NCBI GenBank assembly: GCA_035771165.1
Contig: JAWNZC010000002.1
Location: 558,001 to 622,000 of the forward strand
Source: Paragorgia papillata
Lineage: Eukaryota; Cnidaria; Anthozoa; Scleralcyonacea; Coralliidae
Length of the DNA: 64,000 nt
Direction: 5' to 3'
Position numbers and translations under genes: made by a program. Under the pieces are notes generated by a model. That model was not told where the DNA came from. It made no database searches and saw only the letters and a program-made list of their open reading frames with translations. This document shows positions 63,784-64,000 of the stretch, one piece after another (the stretch's first letter is position 1; every line of letters starts with the position of its first letter).

Positions 63784-63970
63784 CTACAACAATCTTTGAC
63801 GAAGGTATTGTTTACGTTCATATACGTCAAATTCGCCGTCATTTGTCAATTGATGCTTGGAAGGAGCCCATAATGACTCGATTTGGCTGTGTTTTGAAAA
63901 CACGACCCAAAAAAGCGCTATCCAAGCTGCCAAAACAACAGCAGAAATAATAATAGTTCCGATCAATATC
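63784..63970 (-). CDS. Possible C-terminal exon with a transmembrane segment
   Basis: Reading leftward, an open frame preceded by a possible acceptor (GAATAG) encodes a strongly hydrophobic stretch ILIGTIIISAVVLAAWIALF. A polar tail follows, including HSQIESLWAP and FDVYERKQYLRQRLL, then a stop at 63784. A single membrane anchor with a short charged cytosolic tail is a common gene ending, so this may be the last exon of a minus-strand gene starting right of the window. The opposite strand is also open here (63717-63950), so direction is uncertain. No family recognised. Confidence 0.3.
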
Positions 63971-64000
63971 ACAACTATTCAGATGATAGATTATGTCTGT

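Noticed and set aside
63717..63950. Plus-strand 77-codon frame starting MESRGTSPRQ
   Set aside because: It has an ATG and balanced composition but lies antisense to a more gene-like membrane-anchor frame, with no splice or homology support. Not called, though it cannot be excluded.

Overview
This is a 64 kb piece of an animal nuclear genome: AT-rich, with many introns and dense in small transposable elements. The gene content and the divergent, intronless tropomyosin-like genes fit a non-bilaterian metazoan. A cnidarian, probably an anthozoan, is my best guess; this is inference and no marker in the window proves it. There are no operons, bacterial genes or CRISPR arrays. Exons were placed by homology recognised by eye, GT/AG splice sites and reading-frame continuity.

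Layout: (1) 26-6545, minus: beta-glucuronidase (GUSB), first eight exons, 3' part off the left edge. (2) 12232-36900, minus: a complete BCR/ABR-type Rho regulator in about 26 exons (oligomerisation segment, DH, PH, C2, RhoGAP). The model joins in frame to 1299 codons, close to human BCR. (3) 38982-44756, plus: a PRR11 orthologue in seven exons, head-to-head with BCR. (4) 45836-46699 and 50531-51298, minus: two intronless tropomyosin-like coiled-coil genes. (5) 51547-57910, plus: ribosomal protein uL23 (RPL23A), four exons, starting 248 bp from the second tropomyosin-like gene in a divergent pair. (6) 58-64 kb: repeats, one convincing N-terminal exon of an unknown gene (62892-63038, plus) and one possible C-terminal membrane-anchor exon (63784-63970, minus).

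The rest, including most intron sequence, is a mosaic of foldback elements and MITEs: a hAT-type family with three perfect 8-bp target duplications, several TTAA-bounded foldback families, tRNA-derived SINEs, a 5S rRNA-derived SINE family, nested insertions with an empty site elsewhere in the window, and long micro- and minisatellites. The most unusual items are the 5S-type SINEs, two putative microexons of 19 and 22 nt in BCR, an interleaved A-B-A'-B' pair of foldbacks at 31.3-32.0 kb, and the tropomyosin-like/RPL23A divergent promoter. The genes are housekeeping or cytoskeletal and signalling genes; they do not form one pathway, and I found no clear new multi-gene system.
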